DNA of 21,788 bases from F1-120-MAGs238 sp964484185. Lineage in GTDB: Bacteria > Planctomycetota > Phycisphaerae > Phycisphaerales > UBA1924. A program made the position numbers and the translations under genes. The stretch is taken from positions 1-21,788 of the forward strand of contig CAZAEQ010000056.1 of the NCBI GenBank assembly GCA_964484185.1, read 5' to 3'. Positions 6,657 through 13,878 of this stretch are shown piece after piece (the stretch's first letter is position 1; every line of letters starts with the position of its first letter). The notes under the pieces are model-generated. The model worked only from the letters and a program-made list of their open reading frames with translations. It was not told the origin of the DNA and ran no database searches.

Positions 6657-8570
6657 ATGTCGGATTCTGTCGGACCAGCAATTGGGGGCTACAAACCTGA
6701 AGATTCGATGGTGTTCTCGTTGCCGACCCCTTGCGCAATCTTGGATCGCACCGGCAGCGTGGTGTCGACCAATGTTGCATGGTCCAACCGGCGAAGCAGC
6801 ACTGGAATTTGGGCTTCATCTGGTGAGAACCTGATCGATTTGCTCAGTGTGATGCCTTTGGGCGGTCTGGCAGCACAGGGATTGCGAGAGCTCCTTGGGG
6901 GTCATCGCGCGGATTTCACCGCTGATGTGTGTTCAGAAGATGGAAACTGCATTCGACTCTTCGGTTGTGTAGATTCCGCCAAGCGCATATTCCTGCTGGC
7001 GGTTGAAATAGCAGATGATCCGACTGCTCAACATCAATACGAAAGTGACCGCCGGTTTCAACTCATTGTTGAAGCGGCGATGGACGGAATTATTACGGTC
7101 GATGAGCGTGAACAGGTGGTGATGTTCAATGGTGCGGCAGAGCGGATTTTCGGCGTGACCGCAAGTGAAGCTATTGGTGGGTCACTATCGCGATTTCTTC
7201 CGTCTCGTGTGCACAGTTCGCATGGTCATTCGATGCGGAACTTCGGGAAGACAGGCGTCTCCAGCCGGTCTATGGGCCATCTTGGAACTATCGGAGGAAT
7301 ACGCGCTGATGGAACCGAGTTTCCGATGGAAGCTTCGATTTCGCATGTGCAAGTCGGTGCAAGGCAGTATTTCACGGTGATTCTGCGAGATATTTCTGAA
7401 CGCAAGCACCTTGAATCGCAGCTGTTGCAGGCACAGAAAATGGAAGGAGTGGGGCGACTTGCCGGAGGCATTGCCCACGATTTCAATAATCTGCTGATGG
7501 CCATCTTCAATTACCTGGCCCTTGCGTCACGAAAGCTCGGGCCGGAACATCCAGTAGCTCCGTCATTGGCTCAGGCACAACGCGCAGCAGAGCGGGCGGC
7601 GGACCTGACCCGGCAGTTGCTGACGTTTGCACGTAAACAGGTAGTGGTTCCCCGAGTTCTCAGTCCGCGAGATGTAGCGCTCGGTCTGACATCGATGTTG
7701 CGTCGCCTGATTGGCGAAGATATCACGCTGCACTCCGCCCTGGACGAAGACACGGGCAACGTTCGCGCTGATGCCGCGCAGCTTGAACAAGTGATGGTCA
7801 ATCTCGCGATCAATGCGCGCGATGCCATGACTGGGAGCGGCACACTGACTATTGAAACGCGAAACGAGCGGCTCGATGAAAGCTACTGCCGCACTCGACT
7901 CGATGCCGTACCAGGCGAATATGTCGTGATCGCAGTGAGCGATACCGGAACTGGAATGACACCGGAGGTGCAGGCGCGATTGTTCGAGCCGTTCTTCACA
8001 ACCAAGCCGCCTGGAAAGGGCACCGGTCTTGGTTTAGCGACCTGCCACGGAATCGTCAAACAAAGCGGTGGCCATATCGGTGTGTACAGCGAGTTCGGGC
8101 ATGGGACATCAATCCGCGTATACCTTCCCCGGGTGTATTCAGAAGTGTCGGCGAATCTCGATAATGCGAACGTCGCGCAGCCGCCACCTCGTGGAACAGA
8201 GACAATTCTGCTGGCTGAAGACAGCGGGCTTGTTCGCGAACTTGTCGCCGACGGCCTGCGCGGCGCGGGGTACACGGTGCTGGAAGCATCGTCCGGCGCC
8301 GAGGCGCTGCGAATCATCGACACGTGCGGGCAAAAGATTCACCTGTTGCTCACAGATGTTGTCATGCCGGGCATGAGTGGCGTGCAGCTGGCCGAGGCAG
8401 TACACAAAAAGCTCGCCATTCCGGTCATCTATATGTCAGGCTACACCCAGGAAACGATTTCTCATCACGGCGTGAACCCGGCAGAAGTGACATTCATTGC
8501 CAAACCCTTCATGTCCGACACACTTTTGCATTTGATTCACCGTGAGCTGAAAAAAACAAAAACGAATTGA
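6657..8570 (+). CDS. Cytoplasmic PAS-domain hybrid sensor histidine kinase with C-terminal receiver
   Basis: The 637-residue protein has no signal peptide or membrane segment, so it should sense a cytoplasmic signal. Domains in order: a weak PAS-like region (about 15-125); a clear PAS domain (about 131-250) ending in the PAC motif ILRDISERKHLE; a HisKA dimerisation domain with phospho-acceptor His274 in GGIAHDFNNLL; a HATPase domain with N-box NLAINARDAM (about 382-391), G1 DTGTGM and G2 GKGTGLGLA; and a receiver domain (about 514-635) with phospho-acceptor Asp567 (TDVVMPG) and Lys616 (KPF). All key residues are present, so phosphorelay from His274 to Asp567 is expected. No separate response regulator or Hpt protein lies nearby. 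An AAGGACG box precedes the ATG. The A-rich 3' end is part of an inverted repeat shared with the convergent operon. Confidence 0.93.
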   Translation: MSDSVGPAIGGYKPEDSMVFSLPTPCAILDRTGSVVSTNVAWSNRRSSTGIWASSGENLIDLLSVMPLGGLAAQGLRELLGGHRADFTADVCSEDGNCIRLFGCVDSAKRIFLLAVEIADDPTAQHQYESDRRFQLIVEAAMDGIITVDEREQVVMFNGAAERIFGVTASEAIGGSLSRFLPSRVHSSHGHSMRNFGKTGVSSRSMGHLGTIGGIRADGTEFPMEASISHVQVGARQYFTVILRDISERKHLESQLLQAQKMEGVGRLAGGIAHDFNNLLMAIFNYLALASRKLGPEHPVAPSLAQAQRAAERAADLTRQLLTFARKQVVVPRVLSPRDVALGLTSMLRRLIGEDITLHSALDEDTGNVRADAAQLEQVMVNLAINARDAMTGSGTLTIETRNERLDESYCRTRLDAVPGEYVVIAVSDTGTGMTPEVQARLFEPFFTTKPPGKGTGLGLATCHGIVKQSGGHIGVYSEFGHGTSIRVYLPRVYSEVSANLDNANVAQPPPRGTETILLAEDSGLVRELVADGLRGAGYTVLEASSGAEALRIIDTCGQKIHLLLTDVVMPGMSGVQLAEAVHKKLAIPVIYMSGYTQETISHHGVNPAEVTFIAKPFMSDTLLHLIHRELKKTKTN

Positions 8571-8631
8571 CGCTGTATACAGGTTTCGCTGCAGTATGCT
8601 GCCGCTGAAACAGACGAGCTATCAATTCGTT
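8550..8631 (-). terminator. Candidate terminator of the yqjD-like operon, embedded in both convergent stop codons
   Basis: AACGAATTGA (8561-8570) and TCAATTCGTT (8622-8631) form a perfect 10-bp inverted repeat. An imperfect inner hairpin (GTTTC...GAAAC, 8583-8611) lies between. On the minus strand the outer stem is followed by a T-rich run broken by single G/C bases (complement of 8550-8560). Each arm contains the stop codon of one of the two convergent genes. The 51-nt loop is long for an intrinsic terminator. Confidence 0.45.
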
Positions 8632-8951
8632 GATTGTGGGGGCTGAGGTTCTGTACTGGCGGCGGCAGTGGTCCCTGAAGTATCCATGACCTTGAGCAAC
8701 TGTGAAATAAGCAGCGGAGAGGCCGCCGCAATCGACTGCGCCAGCACAGACAAAAGCGGAGGGTTGGACCCGCCCTTGTCTCGTTTGCGAAAGAGTCGTC
8801 CAACCAGTGCCCCACATATGACGAGCGCAGTCGATCGGAAAAGTGGATTCCCAAGAATCCCTGATGGAGCATCTCGACGGATACCCAATTCAAGAATTCG
8901 CAGTTTCGCCTCCTCGACCGACATCAGCTTCCGATCCGGTGCCCCAGCCAT
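8622..8951 (-). CDS. Small membrane-associated protein, third gene of the yqjD/yqjE-like operon
   Basis: The 109-residue product has a central hydrophobic segment at about 35-52 (FRSTALVICGALVGRLF), a second moderately hydrophobic stretch at about 65-87 and a polar C-terminal tail. I do not recognise a family; its place resembles yqjK in the Escherichia coli yqjDEK cluster, without clear sequence likeness. The ATG at 8951 is chosen because a near-perfect AGGAGGAGG lies 6 nt upstream. This makes the gene overlap the holin-like gene by 28 nt. A second ATG at 8924 forms a TGATG overlap with that gene's stop but has a poorer spaced site. Translation should be coupled to the upstream gene. Confidence 0.7.
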   Translation of the reverse strand: MAGAPDRKLMSVEEAKLRILELGIRRDAPSGILGNPLFRSTALVICGALVGRLFRKRDKGGSNPPLLSVLAQSIAAASPLLISQLLKVMDTSGTTAAASTEPQPPQSTN

Positions 8952-9199
8952 GCAAGGCCTCCTCCTATTGCCAGGGCCAGAATGCCGGTGACCGCGGCCG
9001 CTGCGGCTCGTCCCGCATTTTCTGACGTGAATATGAAGACTGAGCCAAGCAGCAGACTGAGTCCTGCTACGACTACGGCCGCTGCAACCAGCAAGAGTCC
9101 GATCCCCATCGCCGACCGCATGACGATTGCGCGAAGCACCCGCCCCTCGGCTTCTGCGAGGTCGGCAATCCGGACGATGAGCTTAGTGATAGTTTCCAC
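8924..9199 (-). CDS. YqjE-like membrane protein (holin superfamily III-like fold)
   Basis: The 91-residue protein starts at a GTG only 3 nt after the stop of the preceding DUF883-like gene, with AAGGA about 8 nt upstream. The N-terminal 28 residues form a charged amphipathic helix (KLIVRIADLAEAEGRVLRAIV). Two transmembrane segments follow at about 30-55 (IGLLLVAAAVVVAGLSLLLGSVFIF) and 63-85 (AAAAVTGILALAIGGGLAWLG). This layout matches the YqjE/phage-holin superfamily III group. In E. coli the neighbouring yqjD product is an inner-membrane protein that binds ribosomes in stationary phase; the partner's role is unclear. There is no sign of a phage lysis cassette, so the holin label is structural only. 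Confidence 0.7.
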   Translation of the reverse strand: METITKLIVRIADLAEAEGRVLRAIVMRSAMGIGLLLVAAAVVVAGLSLLLGSVFIFTSENAGRAAAAAVTGILALAIGGGLAWLGHRIGS

Positions 9200-9202
9200 G
9201 CC

Positions 9203-9520
9203 TTAATCCTTGAGGGAGCGGGAAATCATGATTCCAACAAGGGCGCCAACGGCCAACGCTGCACCAATCGCCATGAATGGATGCTCGGTGATCTGCTTCT
9301 CTGTTGCATCCACTCCCTCGCGTCCCTTGGCGGCGATTGCCTTGGCCTTTTGCGCCAGGATCTCGCGAGCCTCCGCGGTTCCAACTTTTGCGGCGTGGGC
9401 GGCGTCTTCGGCAAACCCGGAAAGGTCTGTACGAAGGCGCCCGAGATCAGCCTTCAGCCGATCAATCTCTGCCTGCATTGCACCATTGTTCCCAGTTAAC
9501 GCGGTTGCTGTATTTTCCAT
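9203..9520 (-). CDS. ElaB/YqjD/DUF883-family C-tail-anchored membrane protein
   Basis: From ATG 9520 the product is 105 residues. An AAAGGAG box 6 nt upstream fixes this start. An N-terminal helical coiled-coil region with regular Leu spacing (IDRLKADLGRLRTDLSGFAEDAAHAAK) leads into a charged Ala-rich helix, then the family signature ITEHPFMAIGAALAVGALVGIMIS, a single membrane segment at the C-terminus ending RSLKD. In E. coli, ElaB, YqjD and YgaM of this family are tail-anchored and linked to stationary phase and ribosome binding. This is the first gene of a three-gene minus-strand operon with a YqjE-like protein. The yqjD-yqjE order is the same as in enterobacteria, which strengthens both calls. 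Confidence 0.85.
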   Translation of the reverse strand: MENTATALTGNNGAMQAEIDRLKADLGRLRTDLSGFAEDAAHAAKVGTAEAREILAQKAKAIAAKGREGVDATEKQITEHPFMAIGAALAVGALVGIMISRSLKD

Positions 9521-9749
9521 GTCAAACTCCTTTATTACCAAAATGTGTCAAACAAACAGTCTGAAACAACTTATGCCGCCACGGGCTACATACCAGTCGT
9601 GAGCAATGCGGCCATGGCCGAAAGTCACCACTCAACAATAGAATAGCAAGCCATAAGGGGAGGTCGAGAGGGATATTTCCTGTATTCCACTGCCAGCGAT
9701 TTTAGGGCATAATTCGCCAGACGCCGATGCCGCAACCATGGGGTTCCAG

Positions 9750-9769
9750 GTCAACAATTTAATGTTGAC
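9750..9769. promoter_or_regulatory. Candidate operator: perfect 7-bp inverted repeat over the -35 box
   Basis: GTCAACA (9750-9756) and TGTTGAC (9763-9769) are perfect reverse complements around ATTTAA. The right arm contains five of the six bases of the -35 hexamer TTGACT of the promoter for the 9841 gene, so a dimeric regulator bound here would block or reposition RNA polymerase. Confidence 0.45.
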
Positions 9770-9794
9770 TATCAGGGGGTGTTTTTGGTAGACT
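9765..9794 (+). promoter_or_regulatory. Sigma-70-like promoter of the Ig/dockerin protein gene
   Basis: TTGACT (9765-9770, 5 of 6 to TTGACA) is followed after 18 nt by TAGACT (9789-9794, 4 of 6 to TATAAT). The predicted start of transcription is about 40 nt before the ATG at 9841, which has an AGGTGAAG ribosome binding site. Confidence 0.5.
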
Positions 9795-9840
9795 ATTTTA
9801 GAATTGTTCGGATAACCGCCGCAATGGACGAGGTGAAGAA

Positions 9841-10416
9841 ATGCCTGTGTTCTACATGCTCGTTTCACGTCTGGCTGCAACCGCCATCATTGCAACAACT
9901 GCGCATATGGCCGCCGCACAATGCGAGTTGTCACTAGTCAATCAACCGCAGGATCAGACCCAGTGTCCATCGACTCCGTTTGTGTTTTCGGTAAGTGCGA
10001 CAGGTGATGGAGTGTTTGAGTATCAGTGGCAATGGCGGCGCCAGGGTCAGACAACCTGGCGCAACATCACAACAGGGTTCAATTCTGACAGTGTTGCATC
10101 CTTTATCGCGGCGACTCCCCGCTCTGCGGAAACGATCATCTCGCTGTACAACGAGGGCCACTGGGCCTGGATGCCGCTGATCGGCGAGTTTCAATGTGTA
10201 GTCTCCAACTCCTGTTCGACCTCCAGTTCCCGTGTCGCCACATCAGTCGTCTGCGCAGTCGATATCAACTGTGACCGCGTTGTCGATCTCTTCGACTACC
10301 TCGATTTTGTGCAGCTCTTCAGCAGCCAGGCTCCCGCCGCTGATTTCAATCTTGATGGGTTGGTCGATCTCTTCGACTACCTTGACTTCATGGTCGCACT
10401 CCACGAAACCTGCTGA
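9841..10416 (+). CDS. Secreted Ig-like protein with paired dockerin-type repeats and terminal Cys
   Basis: The 191-residue protein has a signal peptide ending around AAAQ (about 26). An Ig-like domain follows at about 30-137 (QPQDQTQCPSTPFVFSV, then YQWQWRRQGQ, then GEFQCVVSN, with Cys likely forming disulfides). Two dockerin-like EF-hand repeats end the protein: DINCDRVVDLFDYLDFVQLF and DFNLDGLVDLFDYLDFMVAL, then a C-terminal ETC. The same ending occurs in the two DNRLRE proteins at 16334 and 17184, which end in GC. A 20-nt perfect direct repeat (10282-10301 and 10363-10382) encodes the VDLFDYL core of both copies. I recall such endings being called GC-type dockerin domains in planctomycetes. 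Likely exported and attached through the C-terminal module; the partner is unknown. Confidence 0.85.
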   Translation: MPVFYMLVSRLAATAIIATTAHMAAAQCELSLVNQPQDQTQCPSTPFVFSVSATGDGVFEYQWQWRRQGQTTWRNITTGFNSDSVASFIAATPRSAETIISLYNEGHWAWMPLIGEFQCVVSNSCSTSSSRVATSVVCAVDINCDRVVDLFDYLDFVQLFSSQAPAADFNLDGLVDLFDYLDFMVALHETC

Positions 10417-10550
10417 GCCTCTCCAAATCGGCGTTTGTAACCCCCTTGAAAGCCCGTCCTCCCAATTCCCAATAATGCTCCCGATTCCACATCGCTTCGC
10501 GGGATGCTGTACACTGTGTAGACTGTCGTTGTGAAAGGGGGACGGTTTCC

Positions 10551-11135
10551 ATGTTGGACATGCTATTTAGCGGCACCGCGGCCTGGTTCGGCATTCCTGC
10601 CGTGCTCGGTTCCGCTGTGTTTCTTGTAAAGCTTGTGCTGAATCTCATTGGTGGGCATCACGGAGATATCGAAGATATTTCCTGGGACACCTCTGGTCAC
10701 GATCACCATCCTGGACACGATGGCGATGGGATCATGAAGTGGATCTCCTTTCAGGGACTCATGGCTTTTCTCATGGGGTTTGGCTGGGGCGGCCTCGCCG
10801 CGCTTCATGGGTTTGAGCTCTCTCCGACCAAAAGTCTCTTGATTGGCCTGGCGTGCGGGTTTTGCCTTGCCGCGTTGCTGGGAGTGATTCTGGGAGCGAT
10901 GAAAAAGCTCGAATCCAGCGGCAATCTCACCCCTGCCGACGCTTTGAATTCCGAGGGCGAGGTCTATGCAACCATTCCCGCTGCGGGCACAGGAAAAGGT
11001 AAAGCCAAACTCATCGTAAAAGGGCGGCAGCGGATTTACACAGCATTCAGTGACGGGCCAGAATTAGCAACCCACGCCCGCATCAAAGTTATAAAAGCAA
11101 ACGCAGATTCATCAGTGGTAGTTTCTCAAGCTTGA
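10551..11135 (+). CDS. NfeD-like membrane protein with OB-fold, flotillin partner (YqiJ-like)
   Basis: The 194-residue protein has a first membrane segment at about 10-33, a His/Asp-rich loop (about 35-60, including HDHHPGHDGDG), two further membrane segments at about 66-85 and 94-116, and a soluble beta-rich domain from about 125 to the end (EGEVYATIPAAGTGKGKAKLIVKG...). The last part fits the OB-fold domain of NfeD-like proteins. The flotillin gene starts 30 nt downstream. This pairing is the standard one for yqiJ-yqiK in E. coli and for NfeD-flotillin pairs in other bacteria, where the proteins organise membrane microdomains. An AAAGGGGGA box lies upstream of the ATG. The His-rich loop may bind metal, which is speculation. 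Confidence 0.8.
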   Translation: MLDMLFSGTAAWFGIPAVLGSAVFLVKLVLNLIGGHHGDIEDISWDTSGHDHHPGHDGDGIMKWISFQGLMAFLMGFGWGGLAALHGFELSPTKSLLIGLACGFCLAALLGVILGAMKKLESSGNLTPADALNSEGEVYATIPAAGTGKGKAKLIVKGRQRIYTAFSDGPELATHARIKVIKANADSSVVVSQA

Positions 11136-11165
11136 ATCAACAAATTCAATTCAGGATAGCAATCA

Positions 11166-12809
11166 ATGTCTGACTCGCTAACGTTGTCGTCCACGCTCGC
11201 ACAAAATACCATGGGCAGCGGTCCACTCTGGATCCTGCTCGCGGTCCTGGCTGCCTTGGTCGTGCTGATCGTCTTCCCGATCATGCTCATCCGTCAGTAC
11301 AAGCGCTGCCCAAGTAACCGCGTGCTGGTGGTGTACGGTCGCGTTGGTGCCGACAAAAGCAGCAAGTGTCTGCACGGTGGCGGTGCGTTTATCTGGCCGC
11401 TGGTGCAGGACTATTCATACCTCTCGCTCGAGCCAATGGCCATCGAAATCCCGCTCGAAGGCGCGCTGTCACAGAACAACATTCGCGTCAACGTGCCTTC
11501 AACGTTCACGGTCGGTATTTCAACCGATCCGGTCCTCATGAATAACGCCGCGGAACGTTTGCTTAACTTGAGCGGTTTGCAGATTCAAGGTCAGGCCCAG
11601 GACATCATTCTCGGCCAGCTGCGCCTCGTGATCGCGACCCTTTCAATCGAAGAAATCAATCGCGACCGCGAAAAGTTCATGAAGCTCATCAACGAAAACG
11701 TGGGCGAAGAAGTCAATAAAATCGGCCTCGAACTCATCAACGTGAATATCCGCGATATCACCGACGAAAGCGGCTACATCCAGGCAATCGGCAAGCGTGC
11801 CGCCGCCGAAGCAATTAACCGCGCCCGCGTCGAAGTGGCCCAGCAGGAACGCGAAGGCGCCACCGGCGAAGCTCTCGCTATCCGCGAAAAGGAAGTCCGC
11901 GTGTCCGCCGAACGCGCTTCATCGATCGAGGGTCAAAAGAACGCAGAACAAAAGCAGCGTATCGCAGTTTCCGCATTCGAAGCATCGGCAGTCCAGGGCG
12001 AAGTACAGGCCCAGCGCGATCGCGAAATCGCCATCGCGCAGCGCCGTGCAGAAACTATGGCCGCCCAGAAGCTGGCCGAACAGGAACAGCGAATTCGAGT
12101 CGCCGAAGCCGAAGCATCGGCAGTTCTTGGCGAAAACACTTCGCGCGAAAAAATGGCCCAATCAAGCGCATCGCTCGCCGAAATCCAGGCAGAAGCCAAG
12201 CGTCGCTCCGATGTCGCACAAGCCAAGGCATCTGAAGCAATCTTGATCGCCCAGCGCGAACAGGAATTGGCTCGCCTCTCCAAAGAGCAGCTTGCTCCCC
12301 AGGAGGTCGAAAAGAAGCGCATCGAAATCGCGGCAGAAGCCGAAGCTGAAAAACGCCGCCGCGAAGCTCGAGGCGAAGCCGATGCTGTCCTCATGCACTA
12401 CCAGGCCGAGGCGACCGGTGTGCAGAAGGTCATGGAAGCAAAAGCCGAAGGCTATCGCAAACTCATTGAAGCTTGTGGTAGCGACTCCGGTGTCGGCCCA
12501 ACACTGCTCCTTATCGAACAATTGCCCAAGCTGGTCGAGCAGCAGGTCAAGGCCATCCAGGGTCTCAAGATTGACAAGATCACAGTCTGGGACCAGGGCA
12601 CCGGCGCAAATGGCAAAAACGCTACCGCCGATTTTCTGTCAGGCATGATCGGTTCCCTGCCGCGTCTCCACGAACTGGCCCAGCAGGCTGGCATTGAGCT
12701 TCCATCCGCGCTTGGCAAGCTGCGGGAGCGTGATGCTGAAAGGCCCAAGCATGACCCCGTGCCCGCAGATTCGCACGCCGGCGACTCGCACGCCAAGCCA
12801 AAGAACTGA
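11166..12809 (+). CDS. Flotillin-family SPFH membrane scaffold protein (YqiK/FloT-like)
   Basis: The 547-residue protein has one N-terminal membrane segment (about 20-42), an SPFH/band-7 domain (about 45-205, with PSNRVLVVYG and GLELINVNIRDI), then a long Ala/Glu-rich coiled coil (about 205-430). A conserved flotillin C-terminal helix region follows (EAKAEGYRKLIEACG and LLLIEQLPKLVEQQVKAIQGLKIDKITVWD), then a charged His/Asp tail. Flotillins oligomerise into membrane cages that scaffold protein complexes in ordered lipid domains. The coiled coil contains a 23-residue segment repeated after 44 residues (257-279 and 301-323, 16 of 23 identical). The NfeD-like gene upstream supports the call. 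AGGA about 8 nt before the ATG is a modest ribosome binding site. Confidence 0.93.
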   Translation: MSDSLTLSSTLAQNTMGSGPLWILLAVLAALVVLIVFPIMLIRQYKRCPSNRVLVVYGRVGADKSSKCLHGGGAFIWPLVQDYSYLSLEPMAIEIPLEGALSQNNIRVNVPSTFTVGISTDPVLMNNAAERLLNLSGLQIQGQAQDIILGQLRLVIATLSIEEINRDREKFMKLINENVGEEVNKIGLELINVNIRDITDESGYIQAIGKRAAAEAINRARVEVAQQEREGATGEALAIREKEVRVSAERASSIEGQKNAEQKQRIAVSAFEASAVQGEVQAQRDREIAIAQRRAETMAAQKLAEQEQRIRVAEAEASAVLGENTSREKMAQSSASLAEIQAEAKRRSDVAQAKASEAILIAQREQELARLSKEQLAPQEVEKKRIEIAAEAEAEKRRREARGEADAVLMHYQAEATGVQKVMEAKAEGYRKLIEACGSDSGVGPTLLLIEQLPKLVEQQVKAIQGLKIDKITVWDQGTGANGKNATADFLSGMIGSLPRLHELAQQAGIELPSALGKLRERDAERPKHDPVPADSHAGDSHAKPKN

Positions 12810-12980
12810 CCGTTTCCTTGTCCTGCTCCCGACCTGTAAGCGATTAACAGGGAAACCCACTTTCAAACCGACGCTGGATAGGTCGCGTACTATCGCGGTC
12901 TACCGACCAGGCTTTATTCGTTTGGAAACTGGTAGGAAAAACCCCCCTGTGCAACTAAGCAGGGCCCGCTGGAGATTCGC

Positions 12981-13289
12981 ATGCGAATTGATGTCGTAGC
13001 ACGCAATATCGAACTTACCGATGCGCTCAAGGACTTTGCAACCGCAAAAGCCACCAAGCTGACAAAATACTTTGACGGGATTCAGGCAATCCGCGTCACG
13101 TTGAGTAAAGACGACCACCACAAACACGGCACCTTTGGTGCCGAACTCATCATTGATGTAGAGAAGCACGAAGATTTCGTTTCCCGGGAGCACGACAAAG
13201 ACATGTACGCCGCGATCGATCTCGTGGTGGAAAAGGGTGAGCGCCAGCTGAGAGACTTCAAAGAGATGCTCAAGGATGGAAAGCGCTAA
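12981..13289 (+). CDS. hpf: Ribosome hibernation promoting factor, short form
   Basis: The 102-residue protein matches the HPF/YfiA (RaiA) family over its whole length: MRIDVVARNIELTDALKDFATAKATKLTKYF at the start, IRVTLSKDDH, AELIIDVEKHEDFVSREHDKDMYAAIDLVVEKGERQLRDFKEM at the end. These give the beta-alpha-beta-beta-beta-alpha fold with basic residues that bind the 30S decoding centre. It lacks the C-terminal dimerisation domain of long HPF, so it is the short form, which in gammaproteobacteria works with RMF to form 100S ribosomes. TGGAGA precedes the ATG. An EIIA-Ntr gene follows after 31 nt, the usual hpf-ptsN order near rpoN in other bacteria, although rpoN is absent here. Confidence 0.92.
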   Translation: MRIDVVARNIELTDALKDFATAKATKLTKYFDGIQAIRVTLSKDDHHKHGTFGAELIIDVEKHEDFVSREHDKDMYAAIDLVVEKGERQLRDFKEMLKDGKR

Positions 13290-13320
13290 GTCTGAGCCGT
13301 GGTTCGTGGGAGAATGAATT

Positions 13321-13797
13321 TTGATCAAGCTGACTGAGATTGTGGCCCCTGAAGCGATCGTTGTGAAATTGAAAGCGACGGGGCGCGATGAGTGCATCGC
13401 GGAACTGGTTGATGCACTGATCGCTGGCAACCCGCAGCTCCTGCCTGTCCGAGCCGAACTGCTGAAAAAGGTACTGGACCGCGAGCGACTCGGATCGACC
13501 GGATTTGGCAAGGGTGTGGCAGTTCCTCACGTCAAACACATCACGCCTTCGAAAATCGCCGCCGCTATCGGACTTTCGTCTCGTGGGGTCGATTTCAATG
13601 CGATGGATAAACAGCCTGTCTATTCGGTCATCCTGCTCCTGAGTCCGGAGAACCGTCCCGAAGAACATTTGCAGGCAATGGAAGCGATTTTTAAGAACCT
13701 GAGCAAAGAGACATTTCGGAGATTTTTGAGGCAGGCTACGACATTGGAAGAAGTTCAGACGTTGCTGGATGAAGCGGATAACCAGCAGCTTGCCTGA
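13321..13797 (+). CDS. ptsN: PTS IIA component, fructose/nitrogen-regulatory type (PtsN-like)
   Basis: The 158-residue single-domain EIIA has the active-site motif GSTGFGKGVAVPHVK with phospho-acceptor His70, preceded by the family N-terminus (IKLTEIVAPEAIVVKLKATGRDECIAELVDAL) and followed by conserved AIGLSSRGVDF and VILLLSPENRPEEHLQ segments. It has no attached IIB or IIC domain, so it is likely regulatory rather than a sugar transporter. In proteobacteria EIIA-Ntr controls potassium transport and stress responses according to its phosphorylation state. The start is a TTG with GGGAG 8 nt upstream; the nearby ATG at 13314 is in another frame and stops after seven codons. It lies between hpf and HPr, which should be its phospho-donor. 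Confidence 0.9.
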   Translation: MIKLTEIVAPEAIVVKLKATGRDECIAELVDALIAGNPQLLPVRAELLKKVLDRERLGSTGFGKGVAVPHVKHITPSKIAAAIGLSSRGVDFNAMDKQPVYSVILLLSPENRPEEHLQAMEAIFKNLSKETFRRFLRQATTLEEVQTLLDEADNQQLA

Positions 13798-13878
13798 AAG
13801 CATCTAAGAAGTCATATTTGAGCGCGATTTTTGGGTGTGTCGGTCGAACGTCTCTGGAACTGGCCCCGTAGCAGGAGC

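Larger units (their letters stand above)
9521..9840. other. Divergent intergenic region
   Basis: These 320 nt separate the minus-strand yqjD-like operon from the plus-strand Ig/dockerin gene. I see no coding frame with a plausible start. The left part holds the ribosome binding site of the 9520 gene and an isolated 12-nt palindrome at 9609-9620 (CGGCCATGGCCG). The right part holds the palindrome and promoter listed separately. No minus-strand promoter could be placed with confidence. Confidence 0.6.

Noticed and set aside
8924..9199. Holin gene of a prophage lysis cassette
   Set aside because: There is no endolysin or phage gene nearby, and the DUF883-like partner points to the chromosomal yqjDE cluster.
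9609..9620. 12-nt palindrome CGGCCATGGCCG
   Set aside because: It is isolated, GC-rich and not near a recognisable promoter; chance is a sufficient explanation.
11797..12394. Long open frames on both strands inside the flotillin gene
   Set aside because: They arise from the repetitive Ala/Glu/Arg coiled-coil codons; their products are low-complexity Ser/Arg/Lys strings.
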